Of a DNA stretch of 64,000 bases, positions 52,717-61,036 are shown one piece after another. Under the pieces are notes generated by a model. It made no database searches. It was not told where the DNA came from and saw only the letters and a list, made by a program, of their open reading frames with translations. Positions within the stretch are counted from its first letter, which is position 1. The number at the start of each line of letters is the position of its first letter. The stretch lies in contig NZ_CP080769.1 of assembly GCF_019602855.1 (NCBI RefSeq), forward strand, positions 620,001 through 684,000. The letters are read 5' to 3'. This DNA comes from Cupriavidus pinatubonensis (GTDB taxonomy: Bacteria > Pseudomonadota > Gammaproteobacteria > Burkholderiales > Burkholderiaceae). Position numbers and translations under genes: made by a program.

Positions 52717-52779
52717 ATTGGACGGCGAGAACGCCCATCCCGCAACCGCTACCCAGGAAGGCTTTCCGTACTTTGAAAT
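52717..52779 (-). promoter_or_regulatory. Palindromic site 10 with promoter ahead of the esterase remnant
   Basis: The minus strand carries TTTCAAAGTACGGAAA (52778-52763). TTGCGG (52745-52740) starts 27 bases from GTACGGAA, and TCCAAT (52722-52717) follows after 17 bases. Predicted start near 52710. Confidence 0.55.
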
Positions 52780-53253
52780 AGAAAGACCGCAGTGACCTGC
52801 CCGTCTCCAGGGAGATGAATTCAGTGGCGTGCCTTCTTCGAGGGGTACACCGCATTCTCATCGACGCCCTGGAGATCCGGCCCTCTGCCAGCGTTCGTCA
52901 AAGAATTTCTGTACGTCGCAATCGACGTCTCAACCACCCACTTGCCGGGTTCGCATCCCCCTGTTCTCCGGCCCTGTCGAGTTCGACTGACGCGTGGCCT
53001 TGAAGCCTCCATCAAGCGCAATTCACTCCATCGATCAACAAGTCGTCCGCTTCTTCCCGCTTTTCGCCGCGACCGCCCCCCTAACTTGCATCCTCAAGCA
53101 AAGTTGCGGTGCAAATCCAGACCTGAGTACGATCTGGCCTCAGACTCCTGGCGCCGGTGCAGTCACCATTCGAAACGGCAAAAAGGACGCAGACATGCCC
53201 GCCGGACGCCAGGCGGCTACCCGGCATCATCCGCCAGCCAAACAAGATCCCTC
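52780..53253. other. Stretch ahead of the P450 gene
   Basis: No recognisable gene on the plus strand. A minus-strand frame (53021-52821) includes EPGKWVVETSIATYRNSL, vaguely like the end of an IS5-type transposase, but too weak to call. The region must hold the P450 promoter; I cannot point to it. Confidence 0.35.
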
Positions 53254-54597
53254 ATGTCCAGCACTACCGGCAGCACCACCGTCATCGATCGAGCCCTCAC
53301 CTCCGGATCACCACGCCAGCCTCACGGCCGGGAAGTCACGGACAAGGCGTTGAAATCCCGCGACCGGCTGGTCGACACCGCGTTCCTGCGCGACCCATAT
53401 CCCGCCTACCACATGCTGCGCGCGCGTGGCCCGATACATTGGAGCGAAGAGTTCTTCGGTGGCGCCTGGCTGCTTTCGAACCATGAAGATGTGGAAGCCA
53501 TGCTGCGCGACCCGAGCTATTCCGCGCGACGTACTGGCGGATGGGTGATGCGTGGCAGCGATGACGACCGACAGGCGCTTTGTCCTTTCCAGCGCTTGTT
53601 CAGCCGTGCCATGCTGTTTGTGGATGCGCCCGATCATACGAGATTGCGACAGATACTCAATGCCGGGTTCCGGCCCGCTGCCCTGCGGGCGTTTGCGGGC
53701 ACCATCGAACAAATGGTCGCCGGACAGATGGCGAAGCAGTCAGGCACCGAGGCCTTTGATTTCATGGAATCGATCGCCAGACCACTGCCGGCGATGGTGA
53801 TTGCCCGGCTGCTCGGTATGGACGGCGAGGACCAGTCCGACTTCCTGGCCTGGTCCGAAGACCTGGCCGCCTTCATCGGCGCACCGGATCCCGACGCGTC
53901 GCTGAAACGGCGCGCCCAGATCAGCCTGCTCAAAATGGCCGCTGCCTTTGAAGCGATGCTGGCACGCCGCAAGGCACAGGACGCGGGCGAGTCGCAGCCG
54001 GAGCAGAGGGATTTGATCGGGCACCTGCTGTATGCGGAAGCGGAAGGCAGGATCGAGGGCGGGGCTGAACTCCTGGCGCAATGCGCCATGCTGCTGTTCG
54101 CCGGTCATGAAACGACGCGCAATCTGCTCGGCAACGGGCTGCATGCGTTGCTGAGCCATCCCGAACAGTGGCAGCGCCTGCGGCAGGAACCGGAACTGCT
54201 ACCCAATGCCCTGCGCGAGTTGCTGCGCTATGAGAGCCCGGTCCAATACACCGGCCGTCGGGTTGCCACAGACATGCTCCTCCATGGGCGACAGCTGCGG
54301 CGCGGAGACCTGGTCATTGGCCTGATCGGCGCGGCCAATCGCGATCCGGCGCGCTATCCCAACCCCGATCAGTTGGATGTCACACGGCGTGATGGTTCGC
54401 ACCTTTCGTTTGGGCATGGCCCGCATGTCTGCATCGGCGCCGCGCTGACGCTGATGGAAGCGGAGATCGTCTTCCGCGCGCTTCTGCGCCAATGGCCCAC
54501 GCTTTCGCTCGTCGATGCCGAACCGGACTGGAATGGCAACCCGCTCTACCGCGGATTGACCACACTGCGGGTCCGACAGGGAAGCGAGGCCGCGTAA
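53254..54597 (+). CDS. Cytochrome P450 (bacterial soluble type)
   Basis: A 447-residue soluble P450. I-helix oxygen-activation motif AGHETT (283-288), the ExxR pair Glu322/Arg325 (RELLRYESPV), and heme loop FGHGPHVCIG with the thiolate Cys393. The substrate is hydroxylated with O2 and two electrons. The frame begins at 52942, but the ATG at 53254 agrees with family length; an alternative is further in. No ferredoxin or intact ferredoxin reductase is encoded nearby; the only reductase-like genes in the window are dead (2072-2929 and 2990-3486). It converges on pyruvate carboxylase across a terminator. Confidence 0.92.
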   Translation: MSSTTGSTTVIDRALTSGSPRQPHGREVTDKALKSRDRLVDTAFLRDPYPAYHMLRARGPIHWSEEFFGGAWLLSNHEDVEAMLRDPSYSARRTGGWVMRGSDDDRQALCPFQRLFSRAMLFVDAPDHTRLRQILNAGFRPAALRAFAGTIEQMVAGQMAKQSGTEAFDFMESIARPLPAMVIARLLGMDGEDQSDFLAWSEDLAAFIGAPDPDASLKRRAQISLLKMAAAFEAMLARRKAQDAGESQPEQRDLIGHLLYAEAEGRIEGGAELLAQCAMLLFAGHETTRNLLGNGLHALLSHPEQWQRLRQEPELLPNALRELLRYESPVQYTGRRVATDMLLHGRQLRRGDLVIGLIGAANRDPARYPNPDQLDVTRRDGSHLSFGHGPHVCIGAALTLMEAEIVFRALLRQWPTLSLVDAEPDWNGNPLYRGLTTLRVRQGSEAA

Positions 54598-54602
54598 GAA
54601 TA

Positions 54603-54630
54603 CCGATCCGGCGCTAACGCGCCGGATCGG
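54603..54630. terminator. Bidirectional terminator-like hairpin
   Basis: CCGATCCGGCGC and GCGCCGGATCGG form a perfect 12-base stem around TAAC, between the converging P450 (ends 54597) and pyruvate carboxylase (ends 54685) genes. No long T-run on either side. Confidence 0.65.
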
Positions 54631-54684
54631 CAGACTGACTTGCGCCCTCCTGCGGTCTTCAAGGAACAGCACACCGAACCGAGA

Positions 54685-57600
54685 TCAGTCCGCAGGTTTC
54701 AGTTCGATCAACAATTCCTTGGCGGCGACACGGTCACCCTGTTTCACATGCACGGCCGCAATCTCGCAGTCGCGCTCGGCGGCGATATGGGTTTCCATCT
54801 TCATCGCCTCCAGCGCCAGCAGCGTTGTGCCCGCGGTCACGCGCTGCCCTGGCTGGACTGCGACGGTCACGATCGAGCCTGGCATCGGCGCGGCGATATG
54901 CAGCGGATTCTCAGGGTCCGCAACCGGACGGCTGTGGCGTGACGTACCGGCCTGCACGGTGCTGCGCTGCTCGATCACCGCCGTGCGCGACTGCCCGTTC
55001 AGTTCGAACTGGACCTTGATGTTGCCCTCTTCGGCGTCGGCATGCGTGCCCTGCAGCGATACCAGCAGCGTCTTGCCCGGCTCGATGTCGATGCCCACTT
55101 CTTCCTGGGGCTGCAGGCCGTACAGGAAGGCCGGCGTCGGCACCACCGAGGTATCGCTGTAGGTGCGCACGTGGGCGTGATAGGCGACGGCCTGCTTGGG
55201 ATACATCAGGTACGACGCCAGCTGGCGGTCGTCGACAGGCTGTTCGCAAGCCGCGCTGGCTTCGGCGCGCGCTGCCTCGAGGTCCACCGCCGGAATCTGG
55301 TCGCCCGGGCGGTAAGGCGCGGGCGGCTCGCCGCGCAGCACCTTGCGCGACAGTTCCGCCGGGAAGCCGTCGGGCGGGAAGCCCAGCTCGCCCTTGAACA
55401 GCGAGACCACCGATTCGGGGAAGGCAACTTCGCGGGCCGGATCGCAGACATCGGCAGCGCTCATGTCGTTGGCCACCATCATCAGCGCCATGTCGCCGAC
55501 CACCTTGGAGGTCGGCGTCACCTTCACGATATCGCCGAACATCTTGTTGACGTCGGCGTACGCGCGCGACACCTCGGTCCAGCGATGCTCGATGCCGAGC
55601 GAACGTGCCTGTTCGCGCAGGTTGGTGTACTGGCCGCCGGGCATCTCGTGGCGGTAGACATCGGCGGTACCGGCACGGATCTCCGATTCGAACGGTGCGT
55701 AGTAGCGACGCACGCCTTCCCAGTACATCGATGCCTCGTGCAGCCGGTCCAGGCTGAGTCCTGGCTCGCGCTCGCTGCCGGCCAGTGCCGCCGCGATGCT
55801 CGACAGATTCGGTTGCGAGGTGAGTCCGCTCATTGCATCCAGCGCGCCATCCACGGCATCGCAGCCGGCGCCGATGGCGGCCAGCGCGGACGCGGCCGAG
55901 ATGCCGCTGGTGTCATGGGTGTGGAAGTGCACGGGCAGGCCGGTTTCTTCCTTGAGCGCCTTGACCAGCGCGGCCGCCGCTTGCGGACGGCAGATGCCGG
56001 CCATGTCCTTGATGCCCAGCACATGCACGCCGGCCTGCTTCAGCTCGCGCGCGATGCCGACGTAGTACTTCAGGTCGTACTTGGGACGGGAGCCGTCGAA
56101 GACGTCGCCGGTGTAGCAGATCGCGCCTTCGCACAGCGCGCCGCTTTCGCCCACGGCATCGATGGCCACGCGCATATTGCGCACCCAGTTCAGGGAATCG
56201 AACACGCGGAACACGTCCACGCCGGCGCTGGCGGCCTGGCGCACGAAGAACTTCACCACGTTGTCCGCGTAGTTGGTGTAGCCGACCGCGTTCGAGCCGC
56301 GCAACAGCATCTGGAACAGGATGTTCGGCACCCGCTCGCGCAATTGCTCGAGACGCTGCCACGGGTCTTCCTTGAGGAAGCGCAGCGCCACATCGAACGT
56401 CGCGCCACCCCAGCACTCCATCGAGAACAGCTGCGGCAGTTCGCGCGCGTAGAACGGCGCGATCGGCAGCATGTCGGCGGTGCGCATGCGCGTGGCGAAC
56501 AGCGACTGGTGCGCATCGCGCATGGTGGTGTCGGTCAGCAGCACCCGCTTCTGCTCGAGCATCCATTGCGAGAACTTCTCTGCACCAAGCTCGCGCAGCA
56601 GATCGCGCGTGCCGGTCGGCACCGGGCTCGTTGCGTCTACCGAGGGAAGCACCGGTGCGGGCAGTGGCAACGACGGCAGCGAGCGGCCGGCCATTTCTGG
56701 ATGGCCATTGACACAGACATCGCCGAGATAGTGCAGCAGCTTGGTCGCGCGATCCTGCCGCTTGGTGAACGCTAGCAGTTCGGGCGTCTTGTCGATAAAG
56801 CGCGTGGTGACGTCGCCGGCCTTGAACGACGGATGGTTGATGACGTTTTCAAGGAACTGCAGGTTGGACGCGACGCCGCGGATGCGGAACTCGCGCAGCG
56901 CGCGGTCCATGCGCCGGATCGACTCGGGAGCAGTGGGCGCCCAGGTCGTGACCTTGACCAGCAGCGAATCGTAGTAGGGCGTGATCACCGCGCCGCCGTA
57001 GGCGGTGCCGGCATCAAGGCGCACGCCGAAGCCTGCGGCGCTGCGGTACGCGGACAGCCGGCCATAGTCGGGCAGGAAGCCGTTCTCAGGGTCCTCTGTG
57101 GTGATCCGGCATTGCAAGGCATGCCCGTTCAGCGAAATCCCCGACTGTTCCGGCACACCCGCAGCGCGCACCACGATCTTGCCGTCGGCGTCGCGCGTGT
57201 TCTCGGTCATGCCGATATGGCCGCCTTCAGTGATGCGGATCTGCGCCTTGACGATATCGACGCCGGTGACCATCTCGGTGACCGTGTGTTCGACCTGGAT
57301 ACGCGGATTGACTTCGATGAAGTAGAACTGGCCCGAGTCGGCATCCATCAGGAATTCGATCGTGCCCGCATGCGTGTAGCCGACCGCGCGCATCAGCCGC
57401 ATCGCCGCGTCGCACAGTGCTGCGCGACCGGCGGCGTCGAGGTATGGCGCAGGCGCGCGCTCCACCACCTTCTGGTTGCGCCGCTGCACGGTACAGTCGC
57501 GCTCGTACAGGTGCACCAGGTTGCCATGCGTATCGCCGAGCGCCTGCACTTCGACGTGGCGCGCATTGCGTACCAGTTTCTCGACATAGACCTCATCGTT

Positions 57601-58194
57601 GCCGAACGCAGCCAGCGCCTCGCGCCTTGCCGCCGGCAGCAACGTTTCGAGATCCTGTTCATTCTCCAGCATACGCATGCCGCGTCCGCCACCACCCCAG
57701 CTCGCCTTGAGCATCAGCGGATAGCCGATGCCCGCTGCCAGGCGCTTGCACTCGTCCAGATCTTGCGGCAACGGGTCGGTGGCCGGCATCACCGGCACGC
57801 CCGCCTCGATCGCGGCATTACGCGCCGCGACCTTGTTGCCGAGCTTGCGCATGACATCGGGCGACGGGCCGATCCAGCGGATACCGGCATCCATCACGGC
57901 CTGCGCGAAATCAGGGTTCTCCGAGAGGAAGCCGTAGCCCGGGTGAATGGCGTCGACCTTGGCCTGGCGCGCAATGCGCAGGATGTCGTCGATGTCGAGG
58001 TAGGCTGCCAGCGGCTTCTTGCCCTCGCCGACCAGGTAGCTCTCGTCAGCCTTGAAACGATGCAGCGCGAGCCGGTCTTCCTTTGAGTAGATCGCAACCG
58101 TGCGGATGTTCATCTCGGCGGCGGCGCGCATCACGCGAATCGCGATTTCGGATCGGTTGGCAATCAGCAGGGATTTGATGGGTGTGTAGTTCAT
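54685..58194 (-). CDS. pyc: Pyruvate carboxylase, single-chain
   Basis: A 1169-residue biotin enzyme that carboxylates pyruvate to oxaloacetate with ATP and bicarbonate. Biotin carboxylase domain (about 5-450) with KASWGGGGRGMRML and the HVEVQ/EVNPRIQVEHTVTE motifs. Carboxyltransferase domain (about 535-810) with LLTDTTMRDAHQSLFATRMR and the metal-binding HFHTHDTSG. A PYC allosteric/linker part, and the biotinyl domain ending with AMKM, Lys1132 being the carrier. The frame opens at 58284, but the ATG at 58194 (MNYTPIKSLLIANRSE) is the conventional start. A housekeeping-type anaplerotic enzyme embedded among degradation genes. Confidence 0.95.
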   Translation of the reverse strand: MNYTPIKSLLIANRSEIAIRVMRAAAEMNIRTVAIYSKEDRLALHRFKADESYLVGEGKKPLAAYLDIDDILRIARQAKVDAIHPGYGFLSENPDFAQAVMDAGIRWIGPSPDVMRKLGNKVAARNAAIEAGVPVMPATDPLPQDLDECKRLAAGIGYPLMLKASWGGGGRGMRMLENEQDLETLLPAARREALAAFGNDEVYVEKLVRNARHVEVQALGDTHGNLVHLYERDCTVQRRNQKVVERAPAPYLDAAGRAALCDAAMRLMRAVGYTHAGTIEFLMDADSGQFYFIEVNPRIQVEHTVTEMVTGVDIVKAQIRITEGGHIGMTENTRDADGKIVVRAAGVPEQSGISLNGHALQCRITTEDPENGFLPDYGRLSAYRSAAGFGVRLDAGTAYGGAVITPYYDSLLVKVTTWAPTAPESIRRMDRALREFRIRGVASNLQFLENVINHPSFKAGDVTTRFIDKTPELLAFTKRQDRATKLLHYLGDVCVNGHPEMAGRSLPSLPLPAPVLPSVDATSPVPTGTRDLLRELGAEKFSQWMLEQKRVLLTDTTMRDAHQSLFATRMRTADMLPIAPFYARELPQLFSMECWGGATFDVALRFLKEDPWQRLEQLRERVPNILFQMLLRGSNAVGYTNYADNVVKFFVRQAASAGVDVFRVFDSLNWVRNMRVAIDAVGESGALCEGAICYTGDVFDGSRPKYDLKYYVGIARELKQAGVHVLGIKDMAGICRPQAAAALVKALKEETGLPVHFHTHDTSGISAASALAAIGAGCDAVDGALDAMSGLTSQPNLSSIAAALAGSEREPGLSLDRLHEASMYWEGVRRYYAPFESEIRAGTADVYRHEMPGGQYTNLREQARSLGIEHRWTEVSRAYADVNKMFGDIVKVTPTSKVVGDMALMMVANDMSAADVCDPAREVAFPESVVSLFKGELGFPPDGFPAELSRKVLRGEPPAPYRPGDQIPAVDLEAARAEASAACEQPVDDRQLASYLMYPKQAVAYHAHVRTYSDTSVVPTPAFLYGLQPQEEVGIDIEPGKTLLVSLQGTHADAEEGNIKVQFELNGQSRTAVIEQRSTVQAGTSRHSRPVADPENPLHIAAPMPGSIVTVAVQPGQRVTAGTTLLALEAMKMETHIAAERDCEIAAVHVKQGDRVAAKELLIELKPAD

Positions 58195-58665
58195 GGGCGC
58201 GAAGAATGCAATCGGCCACGCCTCTTGAGGCTGGGCATGGTCAACGGCGCAAAGGATTAGCTTGAGGAACCCTTCTCGCCGCACATGGCCGATTCGAGTC
58301 TCAGGTAGTGGAAGGCAAACAGCGAGGCGGCAGTATTGCTGCCGAAAGAGCGGCGATTGTCAGCCGACGATCAGACCGCGGAATCCGGCGGACCGTCGCC
58401 GGCCGACAAAGCAAACGAATCACTGATCGTGGTAGGCAAAGGGCGTATGCGAATCCATCCAGTCGTGGTGTCCTCTTGCATTGGCCCACGCCCACTGTGA
58501 ACGCTTTGGACTCAGCGGAACCTGGTTGCCTCCATCAGTCCGCGCCTGTGCGGCACGGATACTCCCTGAATCATCAAACGGCTCGCGGTCCTCGCATGTT
58601 CCGCTTCTTCTTCCGTACACCACCATGCACTCCTGTTCAGCATTCGAGTCAGGCCTTACACCTGC
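58195..58665. other. Intergenic stretch upstream of pyruvate carboxylase
   Basis: No gene recognised. It contains a half-copy of the palindrome (GTACGGAA on the minus strand, 58618-58611), but without the TTC half and without a -35 at the usual place, so I do not count it as a site. The pyc promoter must lie here; none is obvious. Confidence 0.4.
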
Positions 58666-59415
58666 TTAGCCAAAACGGCCTCCGCTCACATGCAGCACTT
58701 CACCGGAAATGAAGCCGGCGCACTCGGAAGCCAGAAAGGCAACCGCGTCGGCAATATCCGTCGGCCGACCAACGCGTTTGACCGGCTGCATCTGGACGGC
58801 ACGCTCCTTGATCGTTTCGTACGTCGGCAACGCCTGCACCATCTCAGTCTCGATGAAACCCGGTGCCACGCAGTTCACCGTGACGCCATAGCGCCCTTCT
58901 TCGATCGCCAGCGCCTTTGCCATGCCGATCAGTCCTGCTTTGGCAGCGGAATAGTTTGCCTGCGTAGGATTCCCAAAGTGCGCACGCGAGCTGATATTGA
59001 TAACGCGGCCCCAACCCTGTTCAATGAAATGCGGCATCACGGCCCTGGTCGACAGGAAGGCGCCCTTGAGCATGACTTCCATGACGAGGTCCCAGTCTTC
59101 CTCGCTCATTTTCACGAGATACTTGTCTCGCGGAAATCCAGCATTGTTGACGAGGATATGCACCCCGCCAAAATGTGAGACCGTTTCTTCCACCAGTCGG
59201 CGCACTTCTTCGCCTTTGGTGATATCAGCGATCACGCAGTGAGCTTGCAGGCCATCGGCACGCATCGCCGCGGCAGTCTCTTCGGCGCGGTCCCTGAGCA
59301 CGTCCGTGACAACGACGCGCGCTCCCTCTTCCGCCAGACGGCGAGCCGTTGCCGCGCCGAGCCCGCGTGCAGACCCGGTAACAATGGCAACTCGGTCTTT
59401 GATCCGCAGATCCAT
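58666..59415 (-). CDS. SDR-family 3-oxoacyl reductase/3-hydroxyacyl dehydrogenase (FabG-like)
   Basis: A 249-residue classical SDR: TGSARGLGAATARRLAEEGA, LVNNAGFPRD, catalytic Ser in INISSRAHFG, Tyr/Lys in ANYSAAKAGLIGMAKALA, and the C-terminal GFISGEVLHVSGGRFG. The FabG-like pattern suggests oxidation or reduction of a 3-hydroxyacyl/3-oxoacyl thioester. ATG 59415 with AAGGAAGG ahead. It follows the acyl-CoA dehydrogenase gene by 125 bases in the same direction. Together with the MaoC and thiolase genes it completes a beta-oxidation-like set. Confidence 0.9.
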   Translation of the reverse strand: MDLRIKDRVAIVTGSARGLGAATARRLAEEGARVVVTDVLRDRAEETAAAMRADGLQAHCVIADITKGEEVRRLVEETVSHFGGVHILVNNAGFPRDKYLVKMSEEDWDLVMEVMLKGAFLSTRAVMPHFIEQGWGRVINISSRAHFGNPTQANYSAAKAGLIGMAKALAIEEGRYGVTVNCVAPGFIETEMVQALPTYETIKERAVQMQPVKRVGRPTDIADAVAFLASECAGFISGEVLHVSGGRFG

Positions 59416-59540
59416 TTTCCTTCCTTTCTTCGATGAACCGCGTCGGGAGGATCCGCCGCGATAGACATTGAATGGGGCGGCCGTATCGGCAGAGGCTTCC
59501 GCGCCTCTGCCCCTTCAACCAGGCGCGGCCGCAGGTCCGG

Positions 59541-60707
59541 TCAGAACGACCGCGGCAAGCCGAGGATGTGCTCCGCGACGAAGGAATAGATCAAGTTCGT
59601 CGAGATCGGCGCCACTTGATAGAGACGGGTCTCGCGGAACTTGCGCTCCACATCGTATTCGCAGGCAAAGCCGAAACCACCGTGATACTGCAGGCAGGCG
59701 TTGCCGGCCTCCCAGCTCGCCTTCGCGGCCAGGTACTTGGCCATGTTGGCCTGTGTGCCCATCGGCTTGTGCGCATCGAACAGTTCGCACGCCTTCCATC
59801 GCATCAGGTTCGCGGCCTCGATCTCGATGAACGACTCGGCAATCGGAAACTGGACGCCCTGGTTCTGACCGATGGGGCGGCCAAACACCTGCCGTTCCTT
59901 GACGTATTTGGTCACGCGGTCCATGAACCAGTAGCCATCGCCAATGCACTCGGCTGCGATGAGCGTGCGCTCTGCGTTCAGGCCGTCCAGAATGTACTTG
60001 AAGCCCTTGCCCTCTTCGCCGATCAGATTTTCCTCTGGAATCTCCAGGTCTTCGAAGAACAGTTCGTTAGTCTCGTGGTTGACCATGTTGGCAATGGGAC
60101 GCACCGTCAGGCCTTTCTTCTGCGCCTCGTGCAGATCGACCATGAAGATGGACATCCCTTCGCTCTTCTTCGTTACCTCTGCCAGCGGCGTGGTACGCGC
60201 CAGCAGGATCATAAAGTCGCTGTGCTGCACGCGGCTGATCCATACCTTCTGACCGTTGACCACGTAGCGCCCGTCCTTCTTGACTGCCGAGGTCTTGATC
60301 TTGGTGGTATCGGTGCCGGTGGTCGGCTCGGTCACCCCCATGGATTGCAGGCGCCATTCGCCCGAAGCAATCTTCGGCAGGTACTTGTCCTTCTGCGCCT
60401 TGGAACCATGCCTAAGCAGCGTTCCCATGTTGTACATCTGGCCGTGACAGGCACCGGAATTTCCGCCGCAGCGGTTGATCTCTTCCATGATCACCGACGC
60501 TTCCGTCAGCCCCAGGCCAGAACCGCCGTACTCCTGCGGAATCAGGGCTGCCAGCCATCCCGCCTCGGTCAGTGCATTGACGAAGGCCTCCGGATAGGCG
60601 CGCTGCTCATCCACCTTGCGGAAGTATTCGTCCGGAAACTCCGCGCATAGCGCGCGGACGGCATCGCGGATTTCCTGGAAGTTGTTCGATTGGGTCTGTT
60701 CGATCAT
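59541..60707 (-). CDS. Acyl-CoA dehydrogenase
   Basis: A 388-residue acyl-CoA dehydrogenase: QSMGVTEPTTGTDTTKIKTS, KVWISRVQHSD, the dimer helix with RQVFGRPIGQNQGVQFPIAE, and the C-terminal YHGGFGFACEYDVERKFRET. The usual Y-E-G-T base motif is replaced by LYQVAPISTNLI, so the catalytic base is non-canonical. The frame is open to 60851, but the ATG at 60707 is preferred. It diverges from the MaoC-CoA-transferase-thiolase genes and is probably co-regulated with them from the region 60708-61036. Confidence 0.9.
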   Translation of the reverse strand: MIEQTQSNNFQEIRDAVRALCAEFPDEYFRKVDEQRAYPEAFVNALTEAGWLAALIPQEYGGSGLGLTEASVIMEEINRCGGNSGACHGQMYNMGTLLRHGSKAQKDKYLPKIASGEWRLQSMGVTEPTTGTDTTKIKTSAVKKDGRYVVNGQKVWISRVQHSDFMILLARTTPLAEVTKKSEGMSIFMVDLHEAQKKGLTVRPIANMVNHETNELFFEDLEIPEENLIGEEGKGFKYILDGLNAERTLIAAECIGDGYWFMDRVTKYVKERQVFGRPIGQNQGVQFPIAESFIEIEAANLMRWKACELFDAHKPMGTQANMAKYLAAKASWEAGNACLQYHGGFGFACEYDVERKFRETRLYQVAPISTNLIYSFVAEHILGLPRSF

Positions 60708-60963
60708 GGCACGTCTCTGGTGTTCATTGTCGTCAGCGTTTGCTGGCACGAGCAGCAGTCGCGATTCCGGAAAATGAAATTGCGGTGCAAGGGACACGGG
60801 GCGGGCCTGCCGACGGTTTGCTCTCTCCATGCGGACGGCCACCCTTGTCATGGCCGCAATGGTCGCTGCCTTCGGCTAGCCAGGCAATCAGCCTTTGTGA
60901 AAGCGCGCCTTCCACTGGGGTGAAGGCCCGGCTTTCGCAAACGCCGAAGACCGCCATTGGCAT

Positions 60964-61005
60964 TGTCAAATAGCGCAAATCCGGCTTTGACGACATGCTT
61001 TGCGC
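60964..61005. promoter_or_regulatory. Nested inverted repeats in a divergent promoter region
   Basis: GCGCAAA (60973-60979) is inverted as TTTGCGC (60999-61005), and TGTCAAA (60964-60970) faces TTTGACG (60986-60992). They lie in the 329-base region between the divergent acyl-CoA dehydrogenase and MaoC genes. Probably an operator for a shared regulator not encoded nearby. Confidence 0.4.
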
Positions 61006-61036
61006 AATTTCCTGACGATGACATAGGAACAAGGAC

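Noticed and set aside
52821..53021. Minus-strand frame with EPGKWVVETSIATYRNSL, possibly an IS5-type transposase tail.
   Set aside because: Only one short weak match, no neighbouring transposase segments and no inverted repeats.
58611..58625. An eleventh GTACGGAA on the minus strand, upstream of pyruvate carboxylase.
   Set aside because: The TTC half is absent and there is no -35 hexamer at 25-27 bases; about two chance occurrences of an 8-mer are expected in a window this size counting both strands.
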